Shown in pieces: positions 15,501-27,899 of a stretch of DNA of 64,000 bases. The position numbers were made by a program, and so were the translations under genes. Source of the DNA: Klebsormidium nitens (Eukaryota; Streptophyta; Klebsormidiophyceae; Klebsormidiales; Klebsormidiaceae); contig DF237035.1 of the NCBI GenBank assembly GCA_000708835.1, positions 131,899 through 195,898 of the forward strand, read 5' to 3'. Position 1 is the first letter of the stretch, and every line of letters begins with the position of its first letter. Under the pieces are notes generated by a model. The model was not told the DNA's origin. It made no database searches and saw only the letters and a list, made by a program, of their open reading frames with translations.

Positions 15501-18500
15501 CGCGTGGCAGCCCGACTTCTGGTCGACGCTCCTTTTTTCGGGGGGGCATCAGTACGCCGTACAGCACTTTCTGTCGCTGGCCAGCCCCTGGAGCGTCATG
15601 CGCACCGCCATCACGGCCGCGACGCCGGGCACGTGGCCCAGCCTACTGGTGAGTGCATAGCCTATGGGGTAGGAGCATAGGAGATGAAAAGTGCAAGTGC
15701 GGTTAAAAACAGTACGTCGGAGGTAATTTCTCTCGCTGGTCAGACAAGGGACTCTCATGCCCCCTGCCATCGCGGCTGCGATTCCGCGCACGTGGCCCAG
15801 CCTTCTGGTGAGTGCATAGTTTATGGCGTAGGAGCAAAGGAAATGGATACCTGAAACGTGCATTCGCCTTGTTGAGCCCAGCCTATTGGCGAAGACTATA
15901 CCGTAAAAAGCAAAGCCATAAGAGAAGGTCTTGCAAGCGGAGCGTGTCGGTAGGTTCTAGCGTAAAAGCACGGGAACAGGCCAATGGCAGGGCATGTCTG
16001 GTGCAGTTTATGTCGGTGAGACGCCTTTGAAATTGGCATTACTCAGCGATGATGAAAGGCCTCGCTCGACTTTCTCATCATTGATTGATCATCGAGAGGT
16101 AGCACGCAAACTGGTGGTTGTGAGGCTGCTTCGAGCTTTTTGAGAGCGAAAGAAATGTGGAAACGGTCGAAGCCAGGTAGAGGACCGGTGGAGGTGGACG
16201 AACTTTAGTATGCAAAAAGAAAAGGAACCTCAAGAATTGAAATGCGATTTGAAATACGAATTCAAGCGAGGGACCCCTCCCCCGCTTGGCCGACTAAAAC
16301 TTCCGCTTGTTTCCATTGTTTGACGACACAATGGTCGCGACTTCCATTACGCCCCACTCACCCGCTCCCGTTTTCTCCACAGGCCATGCCCGCCGGTTGT
16401 ACCCTCGCCGACTGGATGACGTCAGGCACGTGCCGGCTGCAGTTTTCGGGGTTGCGCGCGATGCTCGATAGAGACGTCACGCTGCGGGCCGTGATCACTA
16501 GGTGCCCGGCATTCCCGGAAGGCCTCCCCGACGTGTACCTCGACTGTGTCGGCGCTGACTGCACAACTGTGTTCCAGGTGGGCGTCTTTTCGGGTTCGGA
16601 TTTTGGATTTATATTTTGGGTTTGCTTCCTGCAATTCGTATCTGGATGATGTTTCCAGATGTGAACCTTACTGCAGTTTTTCAAACGCTCTAAGAAGGTC
16701 GGCTTTGCTTCTCCGAGGTCGAGATTCCGACAGCGAAAAGGAGAGTTGTGAAAGTACGTATTTTGCAAAAGTACTGCTTGATGAATTGAAGTTAGTCTCT
16801 TTATCGTTTTCCAGGGTTTTGCTGAGCCAAAATCCAAGATGTGGGCAAACCCGTCTCATCCTGTGCGCCAGTGCTTCTATCATTCAACAACTTGTTGTAA
16901 CAACGTTTCCATTATTTGTGAACTTTGCTGCATTCTACTGCTGACGTCGTCTTCTCCTGCCAAACCCCATGGTTGCTGACGTCATTCCTTCCGTCCGCAG
17001 CCTTACAGCCTGACGGCGTGCGACTCCGACTCCGCTTGCGGCGCCAACACCCGCTGCGTGCAACTCTTCAACTCCACGGACCCCCTCGCAAACCTCCTCT
17101 GGCTCCCGGACGGTGTGAACGCGTCCGCATTGAATTCGGACACGTGCGCCAGCCCCAGCGCATTTATTACGGACGTCCAAAACCTGGTCCGGACCGCCGC
17201 CGGACTCCCGGTCGCTCCAACCGGGCAGCCCCAGGGGAGCGGCGTCTGCATGCCTGATCTGCTAAAGCTGGTTAACGGTGCTAACCTAACCTGGTTCGAC
17301 GCCCAGTTAAACACGAGCGGGTTAACCGGGCAGACGAGTGTGAATGGGCTCGCGGAGTACGCCAAGCTGGCGGGCGAGCAGGGCCACCCGTGCGGGGATG
17401 ACGTCATGAGCCAGCTGTCGGCGACGTCATTCTCGCTGGTAGTGACGTTGACGGTCGGCGGGCCGTCGGCCGCAGGGTTTGGCGCGACGCAAAAGGGGCA
17501 ACTTGCGAACGCGGTTGCAAAGGTGCGCGAGTGCCATTCTCGGATTTCCGGAGCACTCTAGGCCTTGGCTGGAAAGCTGTCGTGTAATCTGGCAAGGAAG
17601 TCTTTCGGGCGAACGTTTTTCGGGTCGTTGCCAGTGCCGCACTCTCAGATGAGGATTTGGCGATGGGCACTTCTCTTTTCGGCGATCGTTACAGACATGG
17701 GCTACGTTCGCTATTTAGAATTTCGGATTTTTACACAGTTTGGTAGCTTTCTTTTTGGGGCGAATTCGGTGCCTTCTCTGGACCTGCCCTCAAAATGCCG
17801 CTCAGCTGTCCTACCGTGTAAGTTTGATCCTTAGCCCCTCCGCAGTATTACATCCCTGATGATTCGATGCCGCACAGACTTCAAAGTAGCTCCGAACCGT
17901 TCCTGAAAACCCGTATAAACCTGTACCGATTGTCGACAACGCTCATGAACTTTTCGCCCTCCCCTGTCCGCAGATGGCCGGCGTTCCGTCCGAGCAGGTG
18001 GGCATCCTGTCCGCGTCGGACGTCGTCCTGTCCGCGTCCGACGCCCGCCGGCGCGCCCTGCTGACGTCAGCACCGACCGGCACGTTCCTCCAGGCTGACG
18101 TCGGTGTCCAGGCGGGCAGCTACGTGGCAGCGCTCGCACTCGCGGACGCCGTGCGCGCGTCGGAGGCGTCAGGGGGCGCGGCCGCGTCCGTAGCCGCGTC
18201 CGGGCTGACGGGGTATGACGTCATCAGCGTCGCGTTGAGCGTGCAAACGAACGTCGCGCTGGAGCCTCTCAAGGCTGCTGGGATGGCAGGGAGGGTGAGT
18301 AACGCAATGGCAAATCGAATTTTTGAACTTTCCCCTGCTGCTTTATGCCTTGCAACGCAGTACCTCTGTCTTTAGTGGTCTCCATTTTGAGTGCTTCTCT
18401 TACGACTGCGATTCCCGACTCCAACCAGATTGCTCAACCAGATGACCGTGGATCAGCGAGTCGTCTTTGTGTTGCAAGAGACGCATCAAATTGTGTGTGA

Positions 18501-18656
18501 TAGCGAATCTTGATAATGTCTGAGCGGGCCACTTCTTAGCGGGACTATCACTGAGCAACAAAGCAAAGGAGACAAGACAACAATTCGTATGTGCAGGCCG
18601 CCTGGGGAACCGTGGCCGTTGGCATCATTTTGAGTTTGCTTCACGCGTTGATATAA
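9575..18656 (+). CDS. Large secreted Cys-rich, GPI-anchor-type extracellular protein (unrecognised family)
   Basis: Twelve exons: 9575-9650, 10531-10789, 11387-11591, 12038-12439, 13072-13280, 13940-14211, 14691-15028, 15439-15648, 16383-16577, 17001-17522, 17974-18294, 18597-18656. Every phase matches and the total is 1022 residues. Exon 1 is a signal peptide (hydrophobic core LLVVFLLGHSIA). Exon 12 encodes a small-residue, hydrophobic tail (TVAVGIILSLLHALI, then stop) like a GPI-attachment signal. In between are many Cys and at least six N-glycosylation sequons. A Cys module occurs twice: CxGxxC followed by CxTSADC in exon 4, and CVGADC followed by CDSDSAC in exons 9-10. Exons 10-11 end in a Val/Ala-rich region with a RRRALLTS stretch, like domains I associate with green-algal matrix proteins. 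Intron 4 has a GC donor (CAG then GCAAGA). A cell-surface or wall role is inferred; no enzyme motif seen. Confidence 0.85.
15570..15850 (+). repeat. Duplicated exon 8 3' edge with its splice donor
   Basis: The end of exon 8 plus about 50 bp of intron (donor after 15648) is repeated 159 bp downstream. The copied donor follows 15807. Both contain CACGTGGCCCAGCC and then CTGGTGAGTGCATAG, followed by further matching sequence. A third, weaker match starts near 15878. Confidence 0.85.
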
Positions 18657-19674
18657 ATGTCCAGTTGTCAAACACCAAAGCGTGCAAAGATTAGCTTTCG
18701 CGTCCAGCGCTGTGCAATTAGTCGATAGTCCTTAATGGGGGGTTCATTGATTGAAAGATCAGTCACTAACGAGATTCTCAGCATCACCGTACGTCTGAAT
18801 TGATCCTGCCATACCAGTTGAGCTCGTATCGAAGTAGAATAGTGTAGCCGCCTAAGCTACCTTGCCGGAAGGCACATGCAAGACTTTGATTACGTACGAT
18901 CGAAGTTTGCGCTCACTGCAGTCATGCACTCATGAGCTTTTTTCGCTTTTGGCCATCAAAAAACTTTCGATTTCCAATGTCATGGTATATATGAATTGCT
19001 ATGTCGACGGTCATAGTTGCATTGAAGGTGCAGACTCAGTGAGCTCGTTACTATAAGAATCCTACAACTCAATGCACATGCCAGATGTCATGCACCGTCT
19101 AAGGTCTAAGTTCGCTTAGTAAAGGGCCGCCTACTGAGGCGGCAAGACTCATGCAGACATGCAACGCGCGATTGCAGTCCATGGACGCAGAGGCCACGGA
19201 TCTGGGTGTAGCGCGTTTAAAATGCACATAGCTAGACCGGCCTGACTATACAGGGGCGGATCGCCTGGCATGTGCATGCATGGCGTATAGTCATCCCATC
19301 ATTGTATAAACTTGGCTTATCCACTGCGCCGCACCATCAGGCCGTAGATCCACAGATTTGTGCATATCTAGTGGATTTTATAGCAACGTTGCTAGGCTTG
19401 CCCATGAGTACATGCAACTTGCACTGCCACACTCACTGCACCTAGACACAACTTTCACATCCCAAAGTGCACGGATATCTCTGGAGTGAGCTGCGGACAC
19501 CCTTGTCACGTCCGTGGCATTGCCAGTGCAACTATGTACAACTGCAACCTCGTATAACAGAAAGGTGGTCCTGCTGCTGCCCTGTTATAAACTCGCAACT
19601 CCGACGTCGAAGCAACTAAGACCAGACACAGGTGTCAAGCTCGTTTGACTCCTAACAACTATTACTCTCAAAAG
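18657..19674. other. Convergent intergenic region
   Basis: This is the 3' flank of the extracellular-protein gene (plus) and of the double GST gene (minus). Only short open frames are present. CATGCA-type motifs and GCATGTGCATGCATGG near 19270 are the only feature I noticed. Confidence 0.4.
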
Positions 19675-22600
19675 TCAGCTCAAGCTGTAGCTAAGCTTGG
19701 GCCGCAGGGGGACGGTTGGGATCGCCCACCGGCCGAAATAGCCCCCGATGCAATGATCAAAGTTGGAGGCTTCTTTGACTCCCGGAAGGGAATAGACGTC
19801 GAGCAGCCACCGCTGCGATTGGAAGAGAAGCATGCGCTCAATGACACGGCAACAAATGCTTTCGAATAATGTGTAGAAGAAGCAGGTAGGAGTAGCTGAA
19901 AGGAAGGTTAACAGAGTAACAGCAGGGTCTTGGTTGCCAACTCGCAAGATTTCATGGGAGAGGGAGAGGCGGGGGTGACCCATCCGCAATTGCAGACAGA
20001 GTCGAAGATTCAGGCCTTGAAAAGAAGTGGAGTCAATGACAGATTTGACAGAGAATGAGGTGCGGCCGGGCGAAGATTGGGGCGGAATGTGTAGGTTGCG
20101 GGAGTGCATGCAATGTTTGGGGGGTTTTGTAGGAAGTGCGTTGTGGGGAGCGACGTGTGAGGGGGTGTTAACGTAGGGAGGGGGGGTGTGTAGGCCGAGT
20201 CCTTTCCAGGTCAGCTTTTCAGAAAGTCTTATCCCGACCCGAGGGTCATGGATAAGGGGGTTTGGAATATAGTTTTCAACCAGCAATAGACGCGTCTCGG
20301 TAAACCCTTACTGACTGCGTCATTGCCCCAAGCGCAAAGATGCCAGTCTTGGCACGGAGCGACCGCTTATAAAGCTGCCGGGGAACGGGGGAGCTTGTGG
20401 GTCGACGCGTCATTAGTTTGTCGACGTCAATTTCATCGATCGAACGGTCCGAATGTCGCAATTCTGATCAGCAACAACTACGACAGTGCCCCTTGACAAC
20501 GACGCCACGTGCCCCTTGAAACAGAACAATTGGCTGACTTATACTCCGCCGCAAATCGGGGGCCTTGCATGCAAGAGAAAGCCTGCCACGTGGCGGCGCG
20601 TCTCACCAGCGTGTTGGGGTAGCTGTCCGCGAGCATGGCCTTGTTCACCTTGAAGCGGACGAAGTACACGTGGTCGTGCCGGAACAGTGTCGGGAACAGC
20701 CGGACGTCAGCCTCCGTCAGCGTCTCGCCCAGCAAGTACCTGCGCGGCAGATGAGACACGTCTTCGTTTTCTGGACGATGTATCTGCTCGGAGGTAGGCT
20801 TTCCGCAGAGTGCAAGGATTGTGTTCAAAGTCTTGAGCAGCAAGAAGTTGCCCGGCTTTAAAAAAAAATCCTCCATTTCTGGTTGTTCGTTTACATGCCC
20901 ATTTTGGGGATGCCAGTAGCCTCTTCCTTTCTGCGTGTTGCTCAGAAATCACCGTCCATTTTCTCGCCCTTTTTTGATCTTCTCGACAATCGCTTGAGGG
21001 GTTGAAGCACAGCACTTTCCTTGGACAAGCGGGGTACAATTGTGAGATGCTCGTTCTTTTGGGAACCTCTGCTGGTTCAGGGATTTGTTGCTCTGAGCGA
21101 GCCTTATGTCTGCCGTCTCGCTCAATGTCTGCCGTACAAAAGGCAGGGGGAGAGGAGACACAAGATGTTTTAGCTACGACCGGGACAGGTAAACGGAAGC
21201 GTTTGTGGTTTTCAAAAAGTTGTAAAAGCTTCATCTTCAGAAAACGAAGCAACAAAGCTATCAGTGGTTGAATGATTATACAGAACACAAGAAAGTCTCT
21301 TATCCAAGGAAAGTTGATCCGAGAAGTCAAATTTTTCTGAATTCTGCAAGACGCCACCCACCTGTGTTTGTCGAGAAGACACTCCACCCGATCCAGCGCC
21401 TCGAAATACTCGTCGAACGCCTTATCATACGCGACCTGCCCCTTTGCGAACCCCGCCTTATACGCGCCGTTGTTGATGGCGTCGTATATCCAGCCGTTCA
21501 CTTCGTCGATCCGACGGATTAAATCGTGTGGGACCAATTCCGGCGACTTGGGCGCGGCAAATTCGCGGAACTCGGTCGCCAGCATGCGGATTATGTCAGC
21601 GGACTCGTTGCTGACGATCGTGGCGGTCTGCTTGTCGTACAGCACGGGAACCTGCTCAAACGAGGCGAATAAGCTGCATGGGAATGTTTCCTAATTTGGG
21701 CTTGTGCACTTTTGTCTTTCGTCTCAACAAAACGGTCTTGCTCATGTGGCACCGATATTGATTGATCGACAATGACACCTTTTTGACAATTGTCGCGTCT
21801 TGCTTGAAGTACCAACTTCGATCGGGCTTCAATTTGACGAAGGAACTCCGGCGAACCAGATCAAAGCCTACATGTCTGGCCATTTGTGGCGCCAGTCTTT
21901 TGAAAGACGTCCGATACGAACGCCGAGCAAAGGGTTTGGAAATGAGGGGGGAATACGTCAAGAATAATCACTAGGCCCCACTCTACAGAAGCTGGCAGAC
22001 TATGAAGTCCCTTTATGCCCTCAGCACCAGAGCGTACGCAAGAAGCGAATCCAGACACGGGCTTGCTCTAAAGCTGACAACCAACAACACGTTTCAACTG
22101 AAACTCAGTTTCCGACTCCGCATGGAATCTTAACAACCTAGTTCTTGTAGACTTGGGGCACGCACCGACTTTTCCGCCGATCCCGCGCGCGCGTACAGCT
22201 CCCGGATTCCGCCGATTCCGCCGGCGACGGTGTCGGGGGTGCACCCCGGTTCGCCTGGGTTGAAGACCCAGCCCTTGTCGGGGTCCCTCCGGTAGAACAG
22301 CACGTCCATCGAGATGACGTCATGCAGGCCCAGCAGCGCGCGCGTCAGCACGCACCTGTCGAGATAGGGGGAAATCTGGGTGTGAGGGAAAAATGAGTAT
22401 GGTAGGACTAGGTGGTGGTTTTCGCTTTTGGAGCGTGGCGGCCGAGAACGGTCTCTCCGATTTAGGTAAGCTTTGCAGGGCAATACCGGCGGTTCAGGAC
22501 CTGACCCCATTAAATCGTCACAAATGCTTGATGTGGCGCTTTCGGCGGCGAGCACAAGGCCGAGCATGCGCGAGTATGGTCCCTGCCAAAGAGCTTCAAG

Positions 22601-25600
22601 TGCAATGTCGCGTCCGTGGAGGGGGAATGAGATAGAAAGCGGTGGCGAAGTAGAGATGAGCTACCGGGAAAATGAGATTTTTGACCTGGTTCAAGGTTTC
22701 AAGACGAACTGCTGCGAAGTGCGCGTGTCAGACTCCTGAGCCAAAACCCATGATCATACCCAACTACCGAAGATGAGTCTCAAACTACAAACTCCTTCCA
22801 AAACGAAGCGAAACGCAAACATCCCGCAACCTGGTTTGACATCCTCCAACCGTTGAAACAAAAACATTTTCAGCACAATTCAAGAATTCTCTATTCTGAC
22901 CTGTGGCACCAAGGGCAGTTGTTCGCAATGTACAGGTGATACCGCCCCGCCTCAGCCTTGAAACCGGACGACCCGTCCGCAGTGATCCAGTTCCGGAGCT
23001 TGCTATCCGGGCGTACAAATGCGCCGTGCGAGTAGGCGCCTCCGGACGCCGACGCTTCGGCGGCCGCTGGCGAGCCGTTGGACTCTGGTTCGGGAAAGTG
23101 ATGATTATTTTGAAAACTTGCAGTGTTCAGCAATCTCAAACAAGTGGCCCGAAAGCGTCGGCTTAAAATGCTGGCTGATATGATACGTAGACGTGTTTGT
23201 CAAGTGCAGATACAAAGGAAGGCTTCTGAGTACCGAAAATCGTAAGTTAGAGGAAGGCTTTAGGTACCTTTGCCAAAGGATGCCTGCATCCATACTCAGG
23301 GAGGCATCCGAGTCGGAGTGGATCCTGAAGGGTTTGCTCTGCAACTCATGATACTGTCCCTTTGTATCGAAATTCTAGAAGTTGCGCTTGGTTGCCCTTC
23401 AGAATCTTCCAGATTGTAAATTCCAAAGCTTCAGGGTTCAAGGTTCTAGTATACTCGGTTCCAAAGTTTAAGGTTTCAAACTTTTTGGGGTTAACATTCA
23501 GAATGAGAGCGGACGCTCGGACACTCACCTTGAGGCTGAGCGGAGTCTCGGACGCCTAGCTTGCGCCGGCAGAAGCTGACCTCAGGGGTGAACGGCGCCC
23601 CCCCGCGGGGAACGAGCTGGGCCGGATTCTGGGCGACAAAAGTGAAGTAGTACGAGTCTTTGATGTGCGGGAAGGAGACGGTGGTCGCCACCGAGGGGTT
23701 GGAGTAGAGGTCCTGTAGGTAGATCAGGGCAGGGGTTGGGAAGGGCGACTGAAATGGCTGAAGAGCGCGTAAGTGGTCGCCATAAAGGGCGGGGACGCAC
23801 ACGAGAAGTGCGCAATGACAAGATGTAGGGATGCGCTTCGACGGCGAGCGGGAAAGTTTTGGCCAACTAATCGACCGTACGTAACCAGGAACACAGTGTT
23901 CTGCGAGTCATATCTAGACCTCTGAACCGTAATACGAAAGACGACATCATCTTAGCGAGCACGATGGGCAGTTCATGGGATATGTCAGCTCACTCAGCAG
24001 GGAAACTTTGTGGACTGACAACAGGCGCAGTAAGTGGGATGAAAATGTCAACCTAAGATTGATAAAACCGAGAGGTCTGCGACTGTAAATGCCTTTAACC
24101 GCACGGCAGACCTGGACGCGCAGATCTCTCTCGTGAAATGGAAATCCATGTCTCATCACTGGGACTTCTATAGCGTACGTTGGCATCCTGCCTTCCCATC
24201 TCGAAGCTGCCGACAGATGAAGAAACACATGCGCGCCTTAGTAGAGAACAGTTACTCTGCTTGCAACCATCCAAGAAAGGAGTGAATCTGTCCACTGACT
24301 AAGCAGTAACCAACAACCGTTTCAATTGGCCGAAGTGGGCGCACCTCCATGTATGTTTGCAGGTTGGGGTAGTCCGCGATCCGCCGTAGCATGCACTTGA
24401 ACAGTCCGTAGTAGACGATGTCGAACCGGATGAGCGTCGCGAACAAACGGACGTCCGCAAGCGTCGGAGAAGGCACGCTCGCGCCGGGGGGGTAGTATGA
24501 GACCAAGTAACGCTGCTTCGCCAAAATTGATTCGCACCGGTCAAGCGCAGCAAACACGCGGCGGCACGCGGCCTCGTAGTCTTCCTGGGGGGTAAGCGAA
24601 GGAAGGTTCGATTAGGGTCAAGGGGTTAGGATAACGAGCTTTAGGATGTTTACCTGAGATTTGCAAGGGGGATTCAAACAGGAGCCGGATTGTGGGGACA
24701 CGACTAGGACAAAGCAAGTTGACTTCTTGAGTTAGTCCAATGAGGTTGGATCCCTGTGCTGGAGACTCCTCTCTTCGCACATATTCCTCTCTTCGTACGT
24801 ATTGAATTACCGAGTCCCGCTATTACGAAAACGGCCCATGATAGCAGAACTTGATACGGACTTCGCAGTGTGGCCCAAAACCAGCAACCTCCGTTTCTTT
24901 TGGTCCACGGCTGCCTGAACTGCAACCAAGCTCCCAGAAAGCTGGATCAATCTAAATAAAGGCTCCAAGCAGTCCAAGACCAAGTGCGGTCACCTTCTCA
25001 ACATGCCAAGAACGTGGGGAGAAAGCGTGGTTCTCCCTGCAAAACAAAACGTCATGCTTTTCATTGAGCTTTAGACGCCCAACAGAAGTCAACGAGGACG
25101 AATAACGAAGTCGTGGACGAACTCAAAGAACGTGCCAGCTGTATCGTGAAGCGTCATACCTGGGTCGTTGCAAAGCCCGTCCGGTATACGCCCATGTTCA
25201 GCTCCGGGCCGAGCCAGTCGCTTATGGCGTCAATCTCCGATCGGAGATGGGGCGGGTAGTAGTCGGGAACCGGGACGCCCTTTGCGTGCTCCTCGAACTC
25301 GCTGTTGAGCATCTCGGAAATGTCGCCGCTCTCGTTGCTGACGACCCTACCAGTTTTAGTATCCTGCAACAAGAGGACAAAAAGCTGAGGAGGGGAATCG
25401 TGAAAGTGTCTTTTAAAACGCAGGCCGGATTGGTTCCTTCAATCGTCACTACAAATTTCGGGCGGCTCGGCAAGACAAGAACAACCCAATTCGGACAACA
25501 AATATCTGGAAGAGTCACGTTGAGGAGAGAGATAGAAACGGGAAAACTCTTGCAAGATGCACATACGCTTTGCCAAGCATTCGACGATAAGGGAATGCTG

Positions 25601-27899
25601 AATGCACCGAAAGGGCGATGTCACCCCAAAAGGGGAAGTGCAGAAGAATAGTCCCCGCAATGCGACTTTTCTCTCGCGTCCGTGAACGGCCACTCTGGCC
25701 ACGGAGGACCCCAGAAAAGGCGTCAGGACTTTCTGCGAAAGCCGCATTTTCGTCCAGATCCAGGCACTAGCGCCCATCAACAGATTGAGGTGACTTTTGA
25801 GTTACGATACCCCAAAGAAAGGCACGTTCCTTTCCCCACATGTCCAATCTTTTTGACTCCGATCAGGGCCGTCCCTCAAAAGCCACAGTTCTCTCTTTCT
25901 ACTTTGAAACGGGCCGAAAACAACAACCCAACTCTACTTTCTTCCCTTTCTAACAGGACCACGTCTCACAAGCTACGGCCCAATTTTAGCTCTTGAATAA
26001 GGCCATCGAAACTCGGAAACCCGAGAGCACTTCTCACCCAGAGCACTGGTACGGACACTCTCCCCGTGTAGTCCTTGTCCGAAGCCAGGTAGACGTCCGT
26101 AAGGAAACGGGCGTCCAGTCCGATTGTGTCCGGACGACACTCGGGGTAGCGCTCGTCGCCTTCTGGCCCGACAAAGTGCCACCCCTTGGGGTTGTCCTTC
26201 AAAGGGTGCAGAACAGTCATTGGGACAGCGGCCTGGGAAGAAGGGGGCGTATTAACGGGTTAACATTCGGTTTAAGGATGCTAGAGATTTGCGTTTTGAA
26301 ATATCGGGGTTTGGGAGGTGAGGAAAAGTGCGTCGAGAAGGAGAATCCAAGTGTGATAGGTAGGTGCCATCGATTTGGGTGGCTAGAAGCCTTCAGGACT
26401 GTAAAGAATTCGGGGCTGATATTCTACTGGATTGGCTCTGGCTGAAGCAGTGACAAGATTGTCTCGACGATTTTTGGTCAACTTGTGTACGATCAAGGGA
26501 TCCTGCTCCCTGATACCACTGGAGTTTAGGGCTTGGCTACTTTGTGTATCCTTTATGAGAATCGTATTCAAGGGAAGATTGCCATTCAGACTTGTTGACA
26601 TCTTTTCAGTATGTCGGCGCATCTGGTTTTCAGTTGGGACCTGTTGTTTGTATAACGTGTGTACTTATGATTGAGTCGTAGATGCGCAATCATCTCCGTG
26701 GTCAGCGCTCCAATTAGGACTTCCTCGTTGGCACTGACTGTGTTCTGCTTTAGCCCCAGTAAGAGGGGGATCCCTCTGCTGCCTTTCTTATCGTTTCTTT
26801 TCTAAAAAGTCAATCCTTGGGTGGGCACAGACTGGTCAGAGCCATGCATGTCACATGAGCAGAATCTATAGGCGAAAATGCAATGTTTTGAAGCAATTGA
26901 GATAGGGTAACATGTAGACAAAGGGAGGGGGGGAACAAGAAGTCGCATGCATTAGACAACTGGTACTGAAAGAAAGAACAAGGAGCGAGGAAACCTAAAA
27001 GGAAAAACAGACCCAGAAGCACAAAAATAACCGTGCTGGACATACGCCTCACCTGCAGACCTTTGAGAGAGCGCATGATGATTGCCCTATGAGAAAAGGG
27101 ACACGCCAGGGAAACCAAAAGGTGGTATCGTCCAGCCTCTGCCGGCAGATCGGAGGGGCCACTCGGATTCCGCCTTACCCAGGACTTGAACACAGTGGGC
27201 TTGATTTCAGAGCTGCACGCATAGGAAACAATGTCCCAGTTTGTTGGAAAGCAGCTTCTTTCAGGATAGTGCTGTGGTTTTCTTGACCTCAGATGAGAAG
27301 GGCGGCGCATGTCGGTCTGATGAGCCAGTGTTTCTTGACTGGACAATCTACCCAAAATCCCAAGCTGAATACATGCCTTCTGCCAAGCTCAGGAATTGAA
27401 TGATTGTCTTTCCAGATCTTTCTGAAATGTATGAGGGGGTGTTCTGGACATGGTTCTGGCTACAGGGGGGGGTGTTGAAATTTGGGGTTCGCTGCACTGA
27501 CATTTCACCCAAGGCAGCATGCTTCGCAATTTTGATAGAGTAATAGTCGGGGGAACTGGGAGGCAACAGGGTTTACTTCCGGTTCTTTATCTACGGCATT
27601 GAAGATCGACCTCCGAGGACTTCTTGCACACGCAAGCATGCTGCCTACCTCACTTCTGTCCGTCAATTGCAGATGCTATGAAGAGAGCGATTTGTACACG
27701 TCCGTCAATAAGGGTGAACATGTAGAAAAACACGTATTATCAGGAGCTAAAACAAAGTGATACACATTGCAGACAGCCCATGAATTGCAACAATGCTTAG
27801 TCACTGGAAAGACATTCAGAACTACCTGTCAGAGCCCCCATCGCCAGCTGGCACTTTGGGCTTCTCCGGGAACACCTGGCCTCTCTCAATGTACACCAT
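19675..27899 (-). CDS. Double glutathionyl-hydroquinone reductase / GST (two in-frame modules)
   Basis: Eleven exons on the minus strand: 27899-27826, 27212-27053, 26232-26038, 25363-25160, 24584-24345, 23712-23529, 23084-22901, 22355-22166, 21651-21362, 20739-20607, 19812-19675. All phases agree and the total is 663 residues. Module 1 (about 25-353) and module 2 (about 354-663) each match the ECM4/YqjG (xi-class) family, which uses glutathione to reduce glutathionyl-hydroquinones. Active-site Cys are in LACPFSHR (Cys62) and NNCPWCHR (Cys409). Both modules have GRYHL, VPVLxD, SNES and ADVRLF motifs. Module 1 has no stop before a consensus donor (AAG then GTGAGT). The open frame of exon 7 has no ATG of its own, which argues for one fused protein. 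An alternative is two genes, with module 1 ending at 23491 and module 2 having an unseen first exon. The short N-terminus shows no clear targeting signal. Confidence 0.88.

Noticed and set aside
19675-20286. 203-codon minus-strand frame as a separate gene
   Set aside because: Only its last 46 codons are real, as the terminal GST exon; the upstream part is intron.
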